Positions 11,788 through 23,450 are shown, numbered from the stretch's first letter. The stretch is 64,000 bases of DNA from Aricia agestis (GCF_905147365.1 NC_056423.1:848501-912500); one strand, 5' to 3'. Numbers and translations are program-made. Notes: generated by a model not told the origin, from the letters alone.

Positions 11788-11934
11788 TAGTATTTGATCA
11801 TGTCAATTGGATTAGGTTATGTCAAATCAATTATTAGAAGTCTTGCTCTTACGAGCAACTAAGCTTAACATATCTCGACCAAATTACGTAGGCCCGCCAC
11901 CTAAATTTTCTGCTATCATACATTGAACACTCAC

Positions 11935-12024
11935 CATGGAATGCCCCAAGTACTCTGCCGCGTTGTCGGAGATGTACAGCAGCTTGCCGTTCTGCGTCAT
12001 CATCATCAAGAACCCGTTTAGTGC
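11935..12024 (-). CDS. dysf: dysfusion exon: start of PAS-A domain
   Basis: A 90-nt internal exon, in frame throughout, encoding 30 residues: ALNGFLMMMTQNGKLLYISD then NAAEYLGHSM. This is the first strand/helix block of a PAS-A domain (G-F-L...G-K-L-L-Y-I-S...E-Y-L-G-H-S). NPAS4/Dysfusion proteins carry a closely similar stretch. The acceptor is a T/A-rich run ending tttctcag before GCACTA; the donor is ATG then gtgagt. Both ends fall between codons and match the preceding linker exon. In this family PAS-A supports dimerisation with Tango/ARNT for nuclear DNA binding. The rest of PAS-A is not in the window. GC-rich coding use stands out from the flanks. Confidence 0.92.
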
Positions 12025-12836
12025 CTGAGAAATTAAAAAATATATATATTTATACTTTTATATACTACATTTTTATATAAATTATATACTATACATAAAA
12101 ATGGCGGAATAAATGTTGAACATACAAAACAACACAGCCGAACATGCAGCCTCCTTCTTTTTAAAGTTAGTTAAAAGGAAAAGTACCATTGTTTGTTTGC
12201 AACAAATAGGCTTCGAGACTACTTAACCGATTTTGATGACACTTCGCATTGATATACAGTAGACCACAGGAAACAACAATACTTTTTATCACTGAGAAAT
12301 TTATCATTATTGCGTAAAACTGTTTATCACTTTAATTCGTGAAAAAGCTAGGATAGTTTCTACCTGGGAAAAATGTACGGTTTACGTGCGATAAATGAAC
12401 AATTTACAACTTTAGCTCAATCATAAGAATACGCGTGGCGTAAGAAACTCGCAATAGGTTTTATTAAGATTATTATAGTTGACAGTCTTAAATAAAAAGG
12501 AAATTTAATTATTATATTAGCTAGTTTTTTATTACACTAGGAAAAATCTGGTGTGAAATACACATTTTATAACAATCATAATTATTGCTTTAAGCTGTTT
12601 AAATTAGTTCGAACGAGAAAAATAGCTCCTGACAAAGATAAAGTTAATAAGTGGTTAGCCGGCCACGCCTACTTAATAAGTATTTACTAGAAATGAGCCT
12701 TTCATTGCTCCGTCTCTGTCGCACTCATTAGGATGTATGTGTGGGGGAAGGGGACAGGCGACTCGGTAAAAATGAAGCGTGGGAATCATAACATTGGTAA
12801 GTTGTTGTATGGAATTTATTAACAGTAGGTACCTAA

Positions 12837-13453
12837 AGCGGGGAATTGACTACCGGGCCGCCCGCTACGGGCCGCCCGTCACGGGCAGGTCTGTCGCATG
12901 TCTGCTCGTCAATTCCTAGGTACGGGCACAGACATGCCCATTGGCCCGTGACCGCAGCCTGCCCGCGAGATCGCATTTTTCCCGCGCGGGCACGGGCAAG
13001 TCTGTACATGAATGGTCGCGACGAGCGGCCCGTCGTCATTCGCGACTTGGAGAGCGACTATAGTGCACTTAAAATATTAATTTAAAACATATTATTGTAA
13101 ACAATACAAACACCAAACTTCGGAATGAAGGAACAAAAACATTTTTGACATTCGTTTATTTCCATTTACCGGTCGTATCCTTGTTTGTAGAAAGTTAAAA
13201 GCAAGGATTACATGAACACCGATCTACGTAATGCCGCTAATACAGCGACCTTATTGAAAGATCCAAAGAAATCAATGACGATGCTAATCTATCATTTGTT
13301 ACAAAGAAGATTGAGTCCATGAGTCCACGACCGAGCTGTAGTCCTCTATCTATTCGACTGACTTGCCTGTTCTGTGTGTGTTCAATAGGAGCAAGCGGCA
13401 GACTTATGCCAGACCGGTCGGCCCGCGGGCAGCTCGGTAGTGAATTCCCCGCT
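12837..13453. mobile_element. 617-bp TIR element with TAA duplication
   Basis: Ends AGCGGGGAATTGACTACCG and CGGTAGTGAATTCCCCGCT are inverted repeats. The flanks are TAA at 12834-12836 and 13454-13456. A 3-bp TWA-type duplication fits PIF/Harbinger, but no transposase is present. The GC-rich arms (CGGGCAGG/CCCGTG motifs) produce ORFs on both strands (12833-13039 and 12846-13085) that are not genes. Confidence 0.75.
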
Positions 13454-13693
13454 TAAGACAAGTTTGGTTTTGTAAGTCTAATTCTGTCGAAAACTTACCA
13501 GTTACAGTCTTTATTTGTTTTTTTTTGCATCGAATAGGTTCCAAAATTGCGAAACACATTTTGATGAGATTGGCTTAAATTTTTAGAAGATCACGGAGGC
13601 GGACATAGAAACATAATATTATATAATGTGGGGCAAACATTTATGGTTTCCGTGTATTGAAGTACCCATGTTTTTATAGTTTCGAATCATCCC

Positions 13694-13991
13694 TACACCC
13701 TGTATACTCTATACACCCTGTATAGAGTATACAGGGTGTAACAAAAATAAGTGATAATACTTTAGGGTATGTACGTGTTCCTTGTAGAGAGTTCATTGTG
13801 AAAGTAGCAGCACTGAAAGACGAATTTTTTTTTTCACTTTTGTATGGGCAAGGGCCCGAGCGTCACGAGTTTTCCCATACATAAGTGAAAAAAAATTGTC
13901 TTTCAGCGCAGCTACTTTCACAGTGAACTCTCTATAAGGAACACGTACACACCCTAAAGTATTATCACTTATTTTTGTTACACCCTGTATA
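13694..13991. mobile_element. MITE-1 foldback element with extra end copies
   Basis: The element 13728-13991 starts TATACAGGGTGTAAC and ends with the exact reverse complement. The two halves pair along most of their length (GTGATAATACTTTAGGG, TTCACTGTGAAAGTAGCAGC). To its left, 13694-13724 carries two further inverted copies of the terminal sequence, so the terminus occurs three times in 47 bp. Confidence 0.85.
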
Positions 13992-14241
13992 GTAAGAGGA
14001 GTAGGTACCTTTATTAATTGATCATTTTGACAGAAAATGTATCGAGATTATGTAAAAATCGACATTGTTTGATTAAAGTTAAGTAATATTTAAGTGTCTC
14101 TAAATGCGATCATTAGTTCTTAGTGCGAATAGTTCTAGGTACAGAATATTTATAATAGTATTTACCTAGTACAAGCATTTAGGCTTTGTGTTTGGCTTTA
14201 AGGTAATAATGGTATAGAATTGTGTCTGGAATGTAACTGAC

Positions 14242-14303
14242 CTTAGAGAATCCGAAGTTAGGCGCCGAGGAGCTCTGCTGGCTTATTTCGAAACGTTTGA
14301 ACA
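14242..14303 (-). CDS. dysf: dysfusion exon: linker between bHLH and PAS-A
   Basis: A 62-nt exon. Its first two bases (TG) complete a valine codon with the last G of the bHLH exon, then 20 codons read FKRFEISQQSSSAPNFGFSK. The acceptor is ctttttgttgcag and the donor is AAG/gtcagt. The exon is accepted because the split codon, open frame and both sites agree with the two neighbouring exons, and because the bHLH-to-PAS distance is close to that of NPAS4-type proteins. The Ser/Gln-rich stretch is probably a flexible hinge. With no domain of its own, identity rests on position and phase. Confidence 0.85.
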
Positions 14304-14708
14304 CTGCAACAAAAAGATTTGTACAGCTATTATTAAAATAATAGTTTATTTTACGATTTTTTTTAAAGGCATACTAATATTGTTAAAGCGAAAGTTTGTC
14401 TGTCCTCAGAAGCCACGGAGGCGACTTTTATGAATTTTGGTAAACACAGAAAAGGATATAAAAGTATATTCTGTTATCTCGGTAAATAAACCTGGGCAAT
14501 AAACTAATTTTGACAATTAACGCCTAGTTATTAAGAGGGAACGCGGGTGTAGAAGAATTTAAATGAATTAACTGTTGTCATCACGTTTCACCCTGCGCCG
14601 CGCCGGCATGTGTATTGTGATACAGACAGTTACAGTAAATCAAGGTAAGGTAGTCGTCTGATTCCTCCTTCAAAATAGAGTCTATCTAATTATATATTTT
14701 TAAATATC

Positions 14709-15040
14709 TTTTTTTTTTATGAAATAAGGGGGCAAAACGTGCAATCGGGTCACCTGATGGAAAGCAACTTCCGTCGCCCATGGACACTCGCAGCATCAGA
14801 AGAGCTGCAGGTGCGTTGCCGGCCTTTTAAGAGGGAATAGGGTAACAGGGGATGGTAGGGATGGGAAGGGAATTGGGGAGGGTAGGGAAGGGAATAGGGT
14901 AGGGGATTGGGCCTCCGGTAAACTCACTCACTCGGCGAAACACAGCGCTAGCGCTGTTTCACGCCGGTTTTCTGTGAGAACGTGGTATTTCTCCGGTCGA
15001 GCCGACCCATTCGTGCCGAAGCATGGCTCTCCCACGTATA
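14709..15040 (-). mobile_element. SINE-2 copy
   Basis: Full-length minus-strand copy from poly(T) to the cccacgtata boundary, with a G-rich tract at 14830-14905. Confidence 0.85.
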
Positions 15041-16100
15041 ACATCTTCAGGAAGAGTGAGTCTATGCCTCTACGTTTTTATTTTATCTTAAAGATCTTTC
15101 AAATTCTATTTATGGTCGGTGAATTGGCGGGGTACGGGGCATTCATTTTTTGCGATTTTTGAAGAAGATCGAACGTAGGGGCATAGGTTTAAGTGATCCC
15201 AATTTTGTATAAAAATCATTTATCTAGACGCATTGTTTAGGGAGAAAACAGGGGAACACGTTTGTATGGAAAACCAGTGTTAGCGTTCCTTCTTAAAAAT
15301 AATTAATACTTCTATTTGATATCTTGGATCTGGTTTCTACTTTAAATTTGGTTTTTACTTCTTGTAATAATTATAAAAATACTGTTAAAATTTGGTTGCT
15401 AAAAATAATAATTATTATTAAGGCAAAACTGTGTGAATACTGAATAAAAACACACCGTTTTTATCGGAGTGAAATCAAATAGCGATGTTTGTATCGTGGC
15501 AATTGTCGTTTAGCAATAAAACGTTATGATCGCACACTATAGACATAGGGCCACGGTCATAAAATCTCCTCTTTAAAATGAGTTAAAACATCCAAAAGTT
15601 CAAACAGGTTCAATCAGACACAAGATAATAAATAAATTATATTATTGTTTAAAATAATATTTTGATTTTATTTTTACCTACCACAACATTTTATTATAAG
15701 TCAACCCATTTTTTATATTAGTATTAAATATCGAATTTGAATCTGTAATATTATTATGTACGGCATCAATTAAAATAATATTATGGAGATGATATTTGTT
15801 TTTCTCTACAAAAGTGGAACGCGTTGAAGTCTTTTGTATTGAAATTTTATTTTTTATCATTGCTGCATCTTTAAACTTGATATTATCAAATGCATATTAA
15901 ATAAAATAAAATATAAAAGTAGAAAGCTAAACCACAGTAACAATAACATATTCTATAGCGTGTGCAGGGCCTCATAGTGGATTACAGTTTACAAACCGAC
16001 GTATACGACACATCAGATCGGTCATCTGTTGCCAAGTGACTGACACAGATAGTTGACAAGTCCATCATCATCATGAAGATGTAATAAAATAATTAAGTTA

Positions 16101-16533
16101 TTCTGGAACGAACCAGCAGTATTTCCGGACCAATACGAACTACAAGCCTTCAAGAAGAGAGCCCTCTTAACACATATTTTAAGCACCCTAGATTATATTT
16201 AGTTAGGTAAATGACATCCGTGTTTCACTTAGCGGTTCAGTTGAAAACCGGTGTCATGTGTTCAACATGGCCTAAGCTAAACTGGACCTTTTTTTGGTCA
16301 CATCTAGGTACAATTTGTCAAATAACTATACTAGTTTGTCTACTATTGTTCTGTTTATATTATAATAATTGTGTCTTTGTGTGTATTGAAAATATATATT
16401 TTCTCTCTTTCTTAAAAGGCCGGCAACGCTCCTGCAGCTCTTCTGATGCTGCGAGTGTCTATGGGCGACGGTAGTTGCTTTCCATCAGGTGACCCATTTT
16501 CTCGTTTCTCCCCTTATTTTATAACAAAAAAAA
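16101..16533 (+). mobile_element. CR1-like LINE tail split by about 235 bp
   Basis: 16101-16170 matches the LINE segment upstream of the tail (TATTTCCGGACCAATACGAA, CTTCAAGAAGAGAG). 16409-16533 is the tail itself (TTAAAAGGCCGGCAACGC to the A-run). The 16171-16408 filler has no match in the window, so it may be an insertion, or these may be two separate fragments. Confidence 0.55.
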
Positions 16534-16542
16534 GTGTATAAA

Positions 16543-16600
16543 AAGGTGTGCATGTGTTCCTTACATAGAGTTCACTGTGAAAGTAGCAGCGCTGAAAGAT
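16543..16600 (+). mobile_element. MITE-1 fragment
   Basis: One partial arm only (GTGTTCCTTACATAGAG, TTCACTGTGAAAGTAGCAGC), immediately after the LINE tail. Confidence 0.6.
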
Positions 16601-16638
16601 TTACAGTAATTGATAGACTAAAACTAACACAATCCATA

Positions 16639-16745
16639 CTAATTTTATAGATGCGAAAGTGTGTATGTTTTTCATCTTCACGCACAAACCGCTGAACCGA
16701 TTTTGGTGAAGTTTGGTACTTTGGGTCCCGGGAAAGGACATAAGA
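16639..16745 (+). mobile_element. HEL-2 fragment
   Basis: Left half only: ATGCGAAAGTGTGTATG, ACCGATTTTGGTGAAGTTTG, GGGAAAGGACATAAG. Confidence 0.6.
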
Positions 16746-16814
16746 CAGTATGTGGTTTGACCATATTACATATTATTATGTACAGAACATTTTGATACTA
16801 GACGATGTAAATAA

Positions 16815-17130
16815 TCTATATATATAAAAGAAAGTCGTGTTAGTTACACCACTTATAACTCAAGAACGGCAGAACAGATTTGGCTGAAAATTGGTAGGGA
16901 GGTAGCTTAGAGCCAGGAGACGGACATAGGATACTTTTTATCCCGTTCGACAGCGTTCCTGTGTGACTTGACATGAAACGTCAGTCACTATAAAACGTGG
17001 TATAACAAAAAAGAATCAGACTTGGAATAACAAAACGAAAATGATAGCTATGTAATTGACGTAAAATGACAGCTATGTAATGACGTATGGATGACAATTT
17101 GATATTTGTAAGAAATCAATATTAAAACTA
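16815..17130 (+). mobile_element. HEL-5 copy, 3' end lost
   Basis: Starts TCTATATATATAAAAG after an A and shares GTTAGTTACACCACTTATAA and the GGACATAGGATAC block with 4251-4594. No CTAG end was found. Confidence 0.55.
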
Positions 17131-17452
17131 TTTCTATTAAATAAATAATTAACAAGTGGATTGAAGGATCACAATATTCTAAAGATTTAACTAAGATCTC
17201 TAAATCCTGATAACGATGAGGTGTAGCTGAGGATTAACAAATTTAGCATAAAAGCTCGTATCGAGAGCGGCACAGATAGGGATCTATTCGATTCGGCCGT
17301 ACAATACTGTCGTCTTGCCTAACTACGTACAGTTGGCCGAGTATATAGAGTTTTTGAAGCACGCTACGAGGTTGTAGGAGACAAAATATCGTTGGAATGA
17401 AATGAAATGATCAAGCAAAAATTCAAATTACAAGTAGAATATTATAATATCT

Positions 17453-17604
17453 TCTATATGTATATATAAAAATGGATTTTCAAATGTGTTAGTCGTGCTA
17501 AAACTCGAAAATGGCTGGACGGATTGGGCTGATTTTAGTCTTAACATATTCGTAGAAGTCCAGGGAAGGTTTTAAAGTGACACGAAGTTCACCGGGACAG
17601 CTAG
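17453..17604 (+). mobile_element. HEL-1, 152-bp Helitron-like element
   Basis: Starts TCTATATGTATATATAAAAA and ends TTCACCGGGACAGCTAG before a T. Internal motifs GCTGATTTTAGTCTTAACAT and CCAGGGAAGG define the family. Confidence 0.7.
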
Positions 17605-17925
17605 TTTTCACATAAAATTATCCTATGTTGTTTTCTGAGAATCAAAATAAATTGTTTATATTAATTATTTTTAAATCGGCTTCAAAGTTTAGAGTGACAC
17701 ACAGTTCGTATTTAGCCTGAAATATGAGGATATAGGTAGGTAAATTGACAACATTTCAAATATTTTTTGTACTTGTTTTATGACGAAATATAAAAGTAAG
17801 GGTTAAAAACCCATATTTTTTTACCTTTTAAAATGAGGTTATTGAATTTGTTATTGTGTTTAGATCTGCATTATTTTCGTTCCTACAAGCAAAGGTGTGT
17901 ATCGTATCGTATTCTGCCGTACCAA

Positions 17926-17933
17926 TGACGTCA
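17926..17933. promoter_or_regulatory. Consensus CRE palindrome TGACGTCA
   Basis: Second of three CREs in the window, inside the long dysf intron; flanked CAA/CAAGTGG. Confidence 0.3.
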
Positions 17934-18199
17934 CAAGTGGATTTTTCGTTTTAATTTTTTTTCTCGGAAATTAATGATTTAAAAAATCTGTAATTTTTTT
18001 TAGGACTTCAGAAATAAAAACAAAGAAATGGAATTTTTTTATTTTTGATGATTAAATAAATGAAATGTTGTTAATTGTATTATGATCATTTAAAAATGAT
18101 TAAATTAATAATATTAACATTAAATTAAAGAAAAAGAGGCCTTCTTGGGTAAAATTAATATGTGGCAAGGGATCACTATAAAACTGGGGTACCTACTCT

Positions 18200-18365
18200 T
18201 GGCTGTTTCACCACTTCCTGATAAAGTGCCGGATAGGCTATCCACCACTTAACTTGACAGATAGAGTATGGAGAATCTGACAAAAAGTTGTGGATAGACG
18301 TAGTTTATATATTTTTTGGGGGATAGCCCTATCCGGCACTTTATCAGGAAGTGGCGAAACAGGCC
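18200..18365. mobile_element. MITE with about 40-bp terminal inverted repeats
   Basis: Ends GGCTGTTTCACCACTTCCTG / CAGGAAGTGGCGAAACAGGCC, continuing through GATAAAGTGCCGGATAG on both sides. Non-coding. Confidence 0.85.
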
Positions 18366-18390
18366 CTGTCTTACTATTTGATTTAGATTT

Positions 18391-18479
18391 GTCATTCGAA
18401 ACATTATGACTGTCAAATACTAGGAGTATTTGACAATCATAATGTTTTGAATGACAAAACATTATGATTGTCAAATACG
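18391..18479. repeat. Inverted duplication plus a direct third copy
   Basis: Arms 18391-18421 and 18425-18455 are reverse complements with two mismatches and a 3-nt spacer (AGG). A third, direct copy of the core (ACATTATGATTGTCAAATAC) follows at 18458-18479. Confidence 0.9.
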
Positions 18480-19574
18480 TACACGTCAGTAAAAATATTT
18501 TGATGGATTTAAACATAATTTTGACAAAACCATAACGCTTTCCGAGGAGGCCACAAAAACGAGAACTGCTTGGGGCCAAGCTGTATATTTCTCCGACTGT
18601 ACTGAGTTGTGAGTAGTTAGTTTGTGAAAGGGAAATGCAATTGAGTATATAATTTATTCGTTAAACGATTGTTGAAGGATGCGGTCGGTTTCGCAACGCA
18701 TTGTTCGCGGGTTCGAATTCTTGAGCCATTTTGTTTGCAGGTAAATGTTATTTTTGAAATTTAGCTCACAAATATTGCAACATTTGCGAAATGCTAACCT
18801 TAACAGCTATCGTCTTAGCTGAACCGATTTTAAGGAAATTTCATCTGCAGGAAAGAAGCAGATAGCTGATTTCATCTGGGGAATGTTACTAGTAGACAAA
18901 TGAATAATTATTATTACCAGCATAACTAAGTTGCACAGTAAAATATAGTATTAAGCAAACTGTGGTGCAGTTGCTTACAACAACAGAAGACAGAATATTC
19001 TATGAAGAAAAAAAATCTGTCAATTATGAAATTCTTCAAAAATAAAGGGAAGGACCGAAAATTGGCTTCTAAAGTTGAGACGACGAATCGAAGCACCAAA
19101 CTACATAAAAAATGCCAAAGTTTATATTATGAAATATTACATCTTCATATTTTGATTAAAACTTAGTAAATAAATATAACGAATTCGTTGCACTACATTC
19201 CATAAGCCTCCAGTCAAAACCACTTACTCGATATGAGTCATAGATTACACTAGAATTAGCATCGATCATAACTCGTTACGTGCCCCCATCTATCGATAAA
19301 AATCGATGTCGCTAAAACATCGATATAATTAATCGATACTTTCCCGAGACATCGATACAATAACCGAGCGATAATATCGATATCCCTAATGGACCTGCCG
19401 CGCAGAGTACGGGAATTTACACTTTCTAACTTATCTAAAGTTATCTAAGCCCGATTAGACTGTATTATCTTAATTTACAACATATTAAGTAAGTCAGGAT
19501 TATGTTAGATATTATAATAAAGTTCTTTATTTTATTTGCAACGTAAAAAAAATTGTTGAAAAATCTATGAAAAT

Positions 19575-19713
19575 AAAACTTTTTTCGTTAGTCTAACTAA
19601 AAGTCAAAAACGGCTGAACCGATTTGGCTAATTTTAGTCTTGGAATATTTATGGAAATCCAGGGAAGGTTTTTATTAGGATGGAAGTACTGGGAAGCCCC
19701 CTGGTTCATCTAG
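19575..19713 (+). mobile_element. HEL-1 copy, diverged
   Basis: Keeps CGGCTGAACCGATTTGGCTA, TAGTCTTGGAATATTTATGG and a TTCATCTAG end. The 5' end is uncertain. Confidence 0.55.
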
Positions 19714-20279
19714 TAAAAAATAAATATAATATTTATCATTGGAAATGACATGCTTTTTACGCCCATCCAAGTCAAAAGAGCCTGCTGTTAAAATAACATA
19801 GTTTTTCATGTTACGGTACGTCTAATCAACAAAAAAAAACTTTTAAATTCGTCTCTCGCTTTTTTTTAAAGTTGACATGTCATCTTTACCTTAGCCTCAA
19901 ATTCCCACGGCATCGGAAGAATAGCTCGAGCTTCAAATACAAAATGGCGGCCATTAAAACAAAAGATAAGTGATGGTCCACACCGCGGCATCCATCTGCG
20001 TCGCGGTAACGAGCGCACGGCCGGCGGTAATGGGGCCGCACCTTAACGATTCTTACGTGATGGTAATTAAATAATGCTAACGCTTTTGAGTGTTTGGAAA
20101 GATACATTTTAGTATCAGAATGTTGTAAATAAAGAACTTTGTAAATTTTTGCCCCACGTTGGGCGCCAAAGTTGACTAATAATAAATGCTGGAAAGTATA
20201 ATGGTAAAGCACGTCGAAATTTGTACACTTAAGAGTTCATTACTTTAAATTATTGTAATTCATGGAGTTCAAGCATTAC

Positions 20280-20368
20280 TGAAAGAAACATAGTCAAAAG
20301 TAACCCTTTGGCGCTGCTACTTTCCCAATGATATCTTTATATGGGACTCATACACGTCGCCCCAAAGT
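20280..20368 (-). mobile_element. Diverged MITE-1-like arm
   Basis: Weak match to one MITE-1 arm (GCGCTGCTACTTTC, ACACGTCGCCCCAAAGTATT). It leads directly into the perfect hairpin at 20369. Confidence 0.45.
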
Positions 20369-20432
20369 ATTATCGTTTTGATATTTTGATGATACAAGGT
20401 ATCTTGTATCATCAAAATATCAAAACGATAAT
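20369..20432. repeat. Perfect hairpin, 30-bp arms, 4-nt spacer
   Basis: Arms 20369-20398 and 20403-20432 are exact reverse complements (starting ATTATCGTTTTGATATTTTG), with spacer GTAT. Confidence 0.95.
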
Positions 20433-20515
20433 CTTGAAAATCTTGAAACGAGGGGATCTTGAAAATGTCTTTACTATAAAAAATCTTGACTTGATAAAAT
20501 AAAATATCTTTTTAT

Positions 20516-20625
20516 TCAAAATGGGTATCATGATACACTTTTTGAAAGTCGAACGAAGACTACGTTGCCTACCACCGGTTCGGGAACTACCCCGCCGAGA
20601 AGAACCGGCGTAAGAAACTATATAA
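20516..20625. mobile_element. Retroelement 3'-end fragment (pair with 61965)
   Basis: Shares CTACCACCGGTTCGGGAACT and GAGAAGAACCGGCGTAAGAA with 61965-62110. Such segments are common in lepidopteran retroelement tails; the family is not resolved. Confidence 0.5.
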
Positions 20626-21622
20626 CTTTATTATACGTATGTTACTACTTAACTTTGACATTTCTAGAAGTGACGTTAATCACGCAATCAGAACGATACT
20701 ATTCGTTTTATAGGTACAGTTACTGAGTTTATGGCATTACATTTTGACCTTAACACTCTGGTGATAAGGTCCAAAAATGGTGCCTCGGTTACCGTACCGT
20801 CCAATTAATTAGTACCAGGCTCAAGTGGCTTCGCTAATCAATTCTAAGTACCACTTATCGGCAGAGACCTTTACCTAATGAATCATCTACATATAGTGTT
20901 AGTTCTACACTATTTGTTGACTTGTTAACTTTGATAGGCGTATGCTATAGCTCGGTCACAGAACACAATTATTATTAACTTTATAAATAAAATGATTTTT
21001 TTATATTTTGGTAGTCTCGCTTAAACACGAGAATGGCTTGATCATATTAATCTTGAAATATTCGTGGAAATCCAGAGAAGGTTTATGTTAGAAGAGAAGT
21101 GATACGATGTTATGAAATGTGATAAAATATTATAAGCTTGCATATTAAGCTACGTTTGTCACTTGTTTGATGAAAAAACCTATGTTTTGGCAGTTGCTTT
21201 AAAACTTAAAGTAAATAAAAAATATTTTACTTTCTTAAAATATTAATTTGAATATCAATCTAAACACAAAATACTATTTAAATTAAGAAGAGCCTTATTA
21301 CCGTTTATTTTTGATCGCTGCTAGTATAACTTATAAAGTGCAAACTTGAATTCTTTCTAACCTCACTTCTATATGGTGGTAATTGGTTAAAAAACCAGGT
21401 CCCAGTGTGGGCGCGAATAACCAGCGATGATAGATACATACATTAGACTAACGAACAACTCAATCCGTACCACCTGCTGGGAATATTCCTATAAAATGCT
21501 TTTGTTTTTGCGCTTCATTCTGAGAGAGACGTTATTTTGAACGAACTATTTTAATTATTTATTAACGGATATTTTACGTATAATGTTTTTCACAGTATAT
21601 TTTAGTTACATTTTATACATTA

Positions 21623-21777
21623 CTATCTGTCCCGGTGAACTTCGTGTCACTTTAAAAAGCTTCTACGAATATTTTAAGACTAAAATTAGCTCAATCCGTT
21701 CAGGCGTTTTCGAGTTTTAGCGTTACTAACACTTTATCGTAAATCCATTTTTATGTACGAAAAAAGTATATAATAGA
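21623..21777 (-). mobile_element. HEL-1 copy
   Basis: Minus-strand copy: 5' TCTATTATATAC, 3' TTCACCGGGACAG with the terminal CTAG mutated to ATAG. Confidence 0.65.
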
Positions 21778-22023
21778 TAAATATGCTTTTGATTTAAGGC
21801 TTCATTCTGACACTTTATTCTGAAAGAACTCTAGATGGGTATTTTGCATAAGTATCATAATATTATTTTTTTACAGTTATATTTTTGAATAAGATATAGT
21901 TACATATTATTTTGACAGTTCATGGAAATATAATATAACGAAACGTATTGCTTTGCTTTTACTATGCACAAATTCCATTTACGATAATGATTAGACACTT
22001 GAGATTACTATATTTCATTTTAT

Positions 22024-22256
22024 AGTAATAACGAGCCTTTGCCTGCGGCTTCGCTCGCGTTAAGAAGTATTATTATATACAAACTTTCATCCCCTATTAT
22101 AACCTCTTGGAGGTGGAATTCATCAAAATACTTTCTAAGCGGATGCCTACGTCATAACATCTACCTGCATGCCAAATTTCAGCCCGATCGGTCCAGTTGT
22201 TTGGGCTGTGCGTTGATAGATCACCATGTCAATCAGTTAATTTGTTATAATTTAAT
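22024..22256 (-). mobile_element. HEL-4 copy
   Basis: Shares GTGATCTATCAACGCACAG, TTGGCATGCAGGTAGATG, TATGACGTAGGCATCCGCT and GCGAGCGAAGCCGC with the copy after the (TA)n run at 56618. Both end ...GCTCGT rather than CTAG. Confidence 0.6.
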
Positions 22257-22377
22257 ATATTATATTTCCTTAATTTCCTTAATAATTAAATAATAGGTTC
22301 TCAAATAACACTCTGGATTTGTGTTGTGTTTGATTTCCACTGTTAGGATGTAGCTCAGTTTGGGAGTTTTCTGTTCA

Positions 22378-22650
22378 TCAACCGTTGGATGAACCTTTAA
22401 CATAATATTGCAATTCACCACTGTCGGAAGAAGACGAAGAAGACATGTCTTTGACACTTGAGAGATGACAAGTTTTTGCTGGCTTTTTACCGCGGACCGG
22501 GCTTGATGGCATTCGAGAAAATTTTTGTTCTGATAATTTTTCCTTGAAAAGGCTTAATCCAGCTGGAATTTCAAGATTCTTTCCCTTTTGGTTTTTTTCA
22601 ATATAATCGCTGTGAACTTTTTGTGTGGTCGGCCGACCAAAGTGCATCAA
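22378..22650 (-). other. Unassigned protein-like ORF, possibly transposon-derived
   Basis: An open frame of about 90 codons from a TTG-ATG pair (MHFGRPTTQ...) to a stop at 22378. The reading is protein-like: a basic middle (SSPVRGKKPAKTCH) is followed by a serine/acidic stretch (KDMSSSSSSDSGE), of the kind seen at the C-termini of nuclear proteins and some DDE transposases. A stop sits just upstream and no splice signals are convincing. I cannot name a family. It may be a decayed transposase end or chance. Confidence 0.25.
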
Positions 22651-23273
22651 AATTCAAGAGTACTTCAGCTACGCTCCGGAGCGGACCACGCGCTACAGAA
22701 GACAATCATCTTGCTCCTACAAGATCCAACGGGCTTGCTGCTACTGCAATTGCCTGAAGGAGCACCCCTGCTGACTATGGAACAGGTTAGTCGGGCATGA
22801 TACGGATTCCAGAGTGTTTTTTTTTTGAGAACTTTGTATTATCCCGCAGGCAATTTAGCTATTTACACGCTATTGCCTTTCCAAAATCAATGGATGATTG
22901 ACGTCTATTTTACGTGCATTTTATCAATAATAATAAAAAAAATATAACAATACGTCCTTTTTTTTTTAATTCTTCACAGAAAAACTTCTGAACGAATTTG
23001 TAACCGTAAAACAATATTTTCCCCAAAATAAGCTTCTTCGGCAAATGTTCTCCCGATAACTTCAGACCAGGCACAATGATTGCCGTATGCAAATCCGATA
23101 GGCAATTACAAAGAAATAGTCTAAGGTTCGTGCGACGCCTTTTCGGGTCGCCATTGTGTTTGTCTGTCTACTAATTGAACGTGAAAAGTTCACTTAGTGC
23201 AGGATTTTGTCAGTCAGAAACCACGAAAATGTTAGTTTTCTGGGTTACGGTTTATTAAGCGTCGTAACTTTGG

Positions 23274-23450
23274 GCCAGGCCACAACACTGCGTTGCGGCG
23301 TCGTATCGCAAAAACAACATCGCACAGAAATGCAAAAATTTCATAATAAAGCGTAGCACTTTCACATCGGAAATTTTCGCGATGCGTTCTGCGGCGTCGT
23401 AGATTTATACGATGCGATGCCTGAGTCAGGCATCGCATCGTTCCTGGCCC
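23274..23450. mobile_element. MITE, GGCCAGGCCACAAC ends (copy 2)
   Basis: Same family as 8710-8882: ends GGGCCAGGCCACAACACTGC and GATGCGATGCCTGAG...TTCCTGGCCC, with TTGCGGCGTCGTA core. Confidence 0.75.

Larger units (their letters stand above)
86..11934 (-). other. dysf: dysf intron (3' side), no further exon recognised
   Basis: This region follows the donor after base 11935 on the minus strand. I looked here for the rest of PAS-A, which in this family continues with a conserved acidic DSVYDIID-type segment, and saw no match. The intron therefore probably runs past the left edge, or the missing exon is too diverged to see by eye. The content is AT-rich spacer with the dispersed repeats listed separately. 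Nothing recognisable was seen in 86-1532, 1941-2346, 9663-11638 (apart from a small GC-rich patch at 10315-10440) or most gaps between repeats. Confidence 0.55.
12025..14241 (-). other. dysf: dysf intron between linker and PAS-A exons
   Basis: A 2.2-kb intron with donor AAG/gtcagt and acceptor ctcag. It holds the 617-bp MITE (12837-13453) and a MITE-1 copy (13694-13991). The rest is AT-rich with nothing recognisable. Confidence 0.85.

Noticed and set aside
12833..13085. GC-rich ORFs on both strands
   Set aside because: They lie in the GC-rich terminal arm of the 617-bp TIR element; being open on both strands reflects composition.
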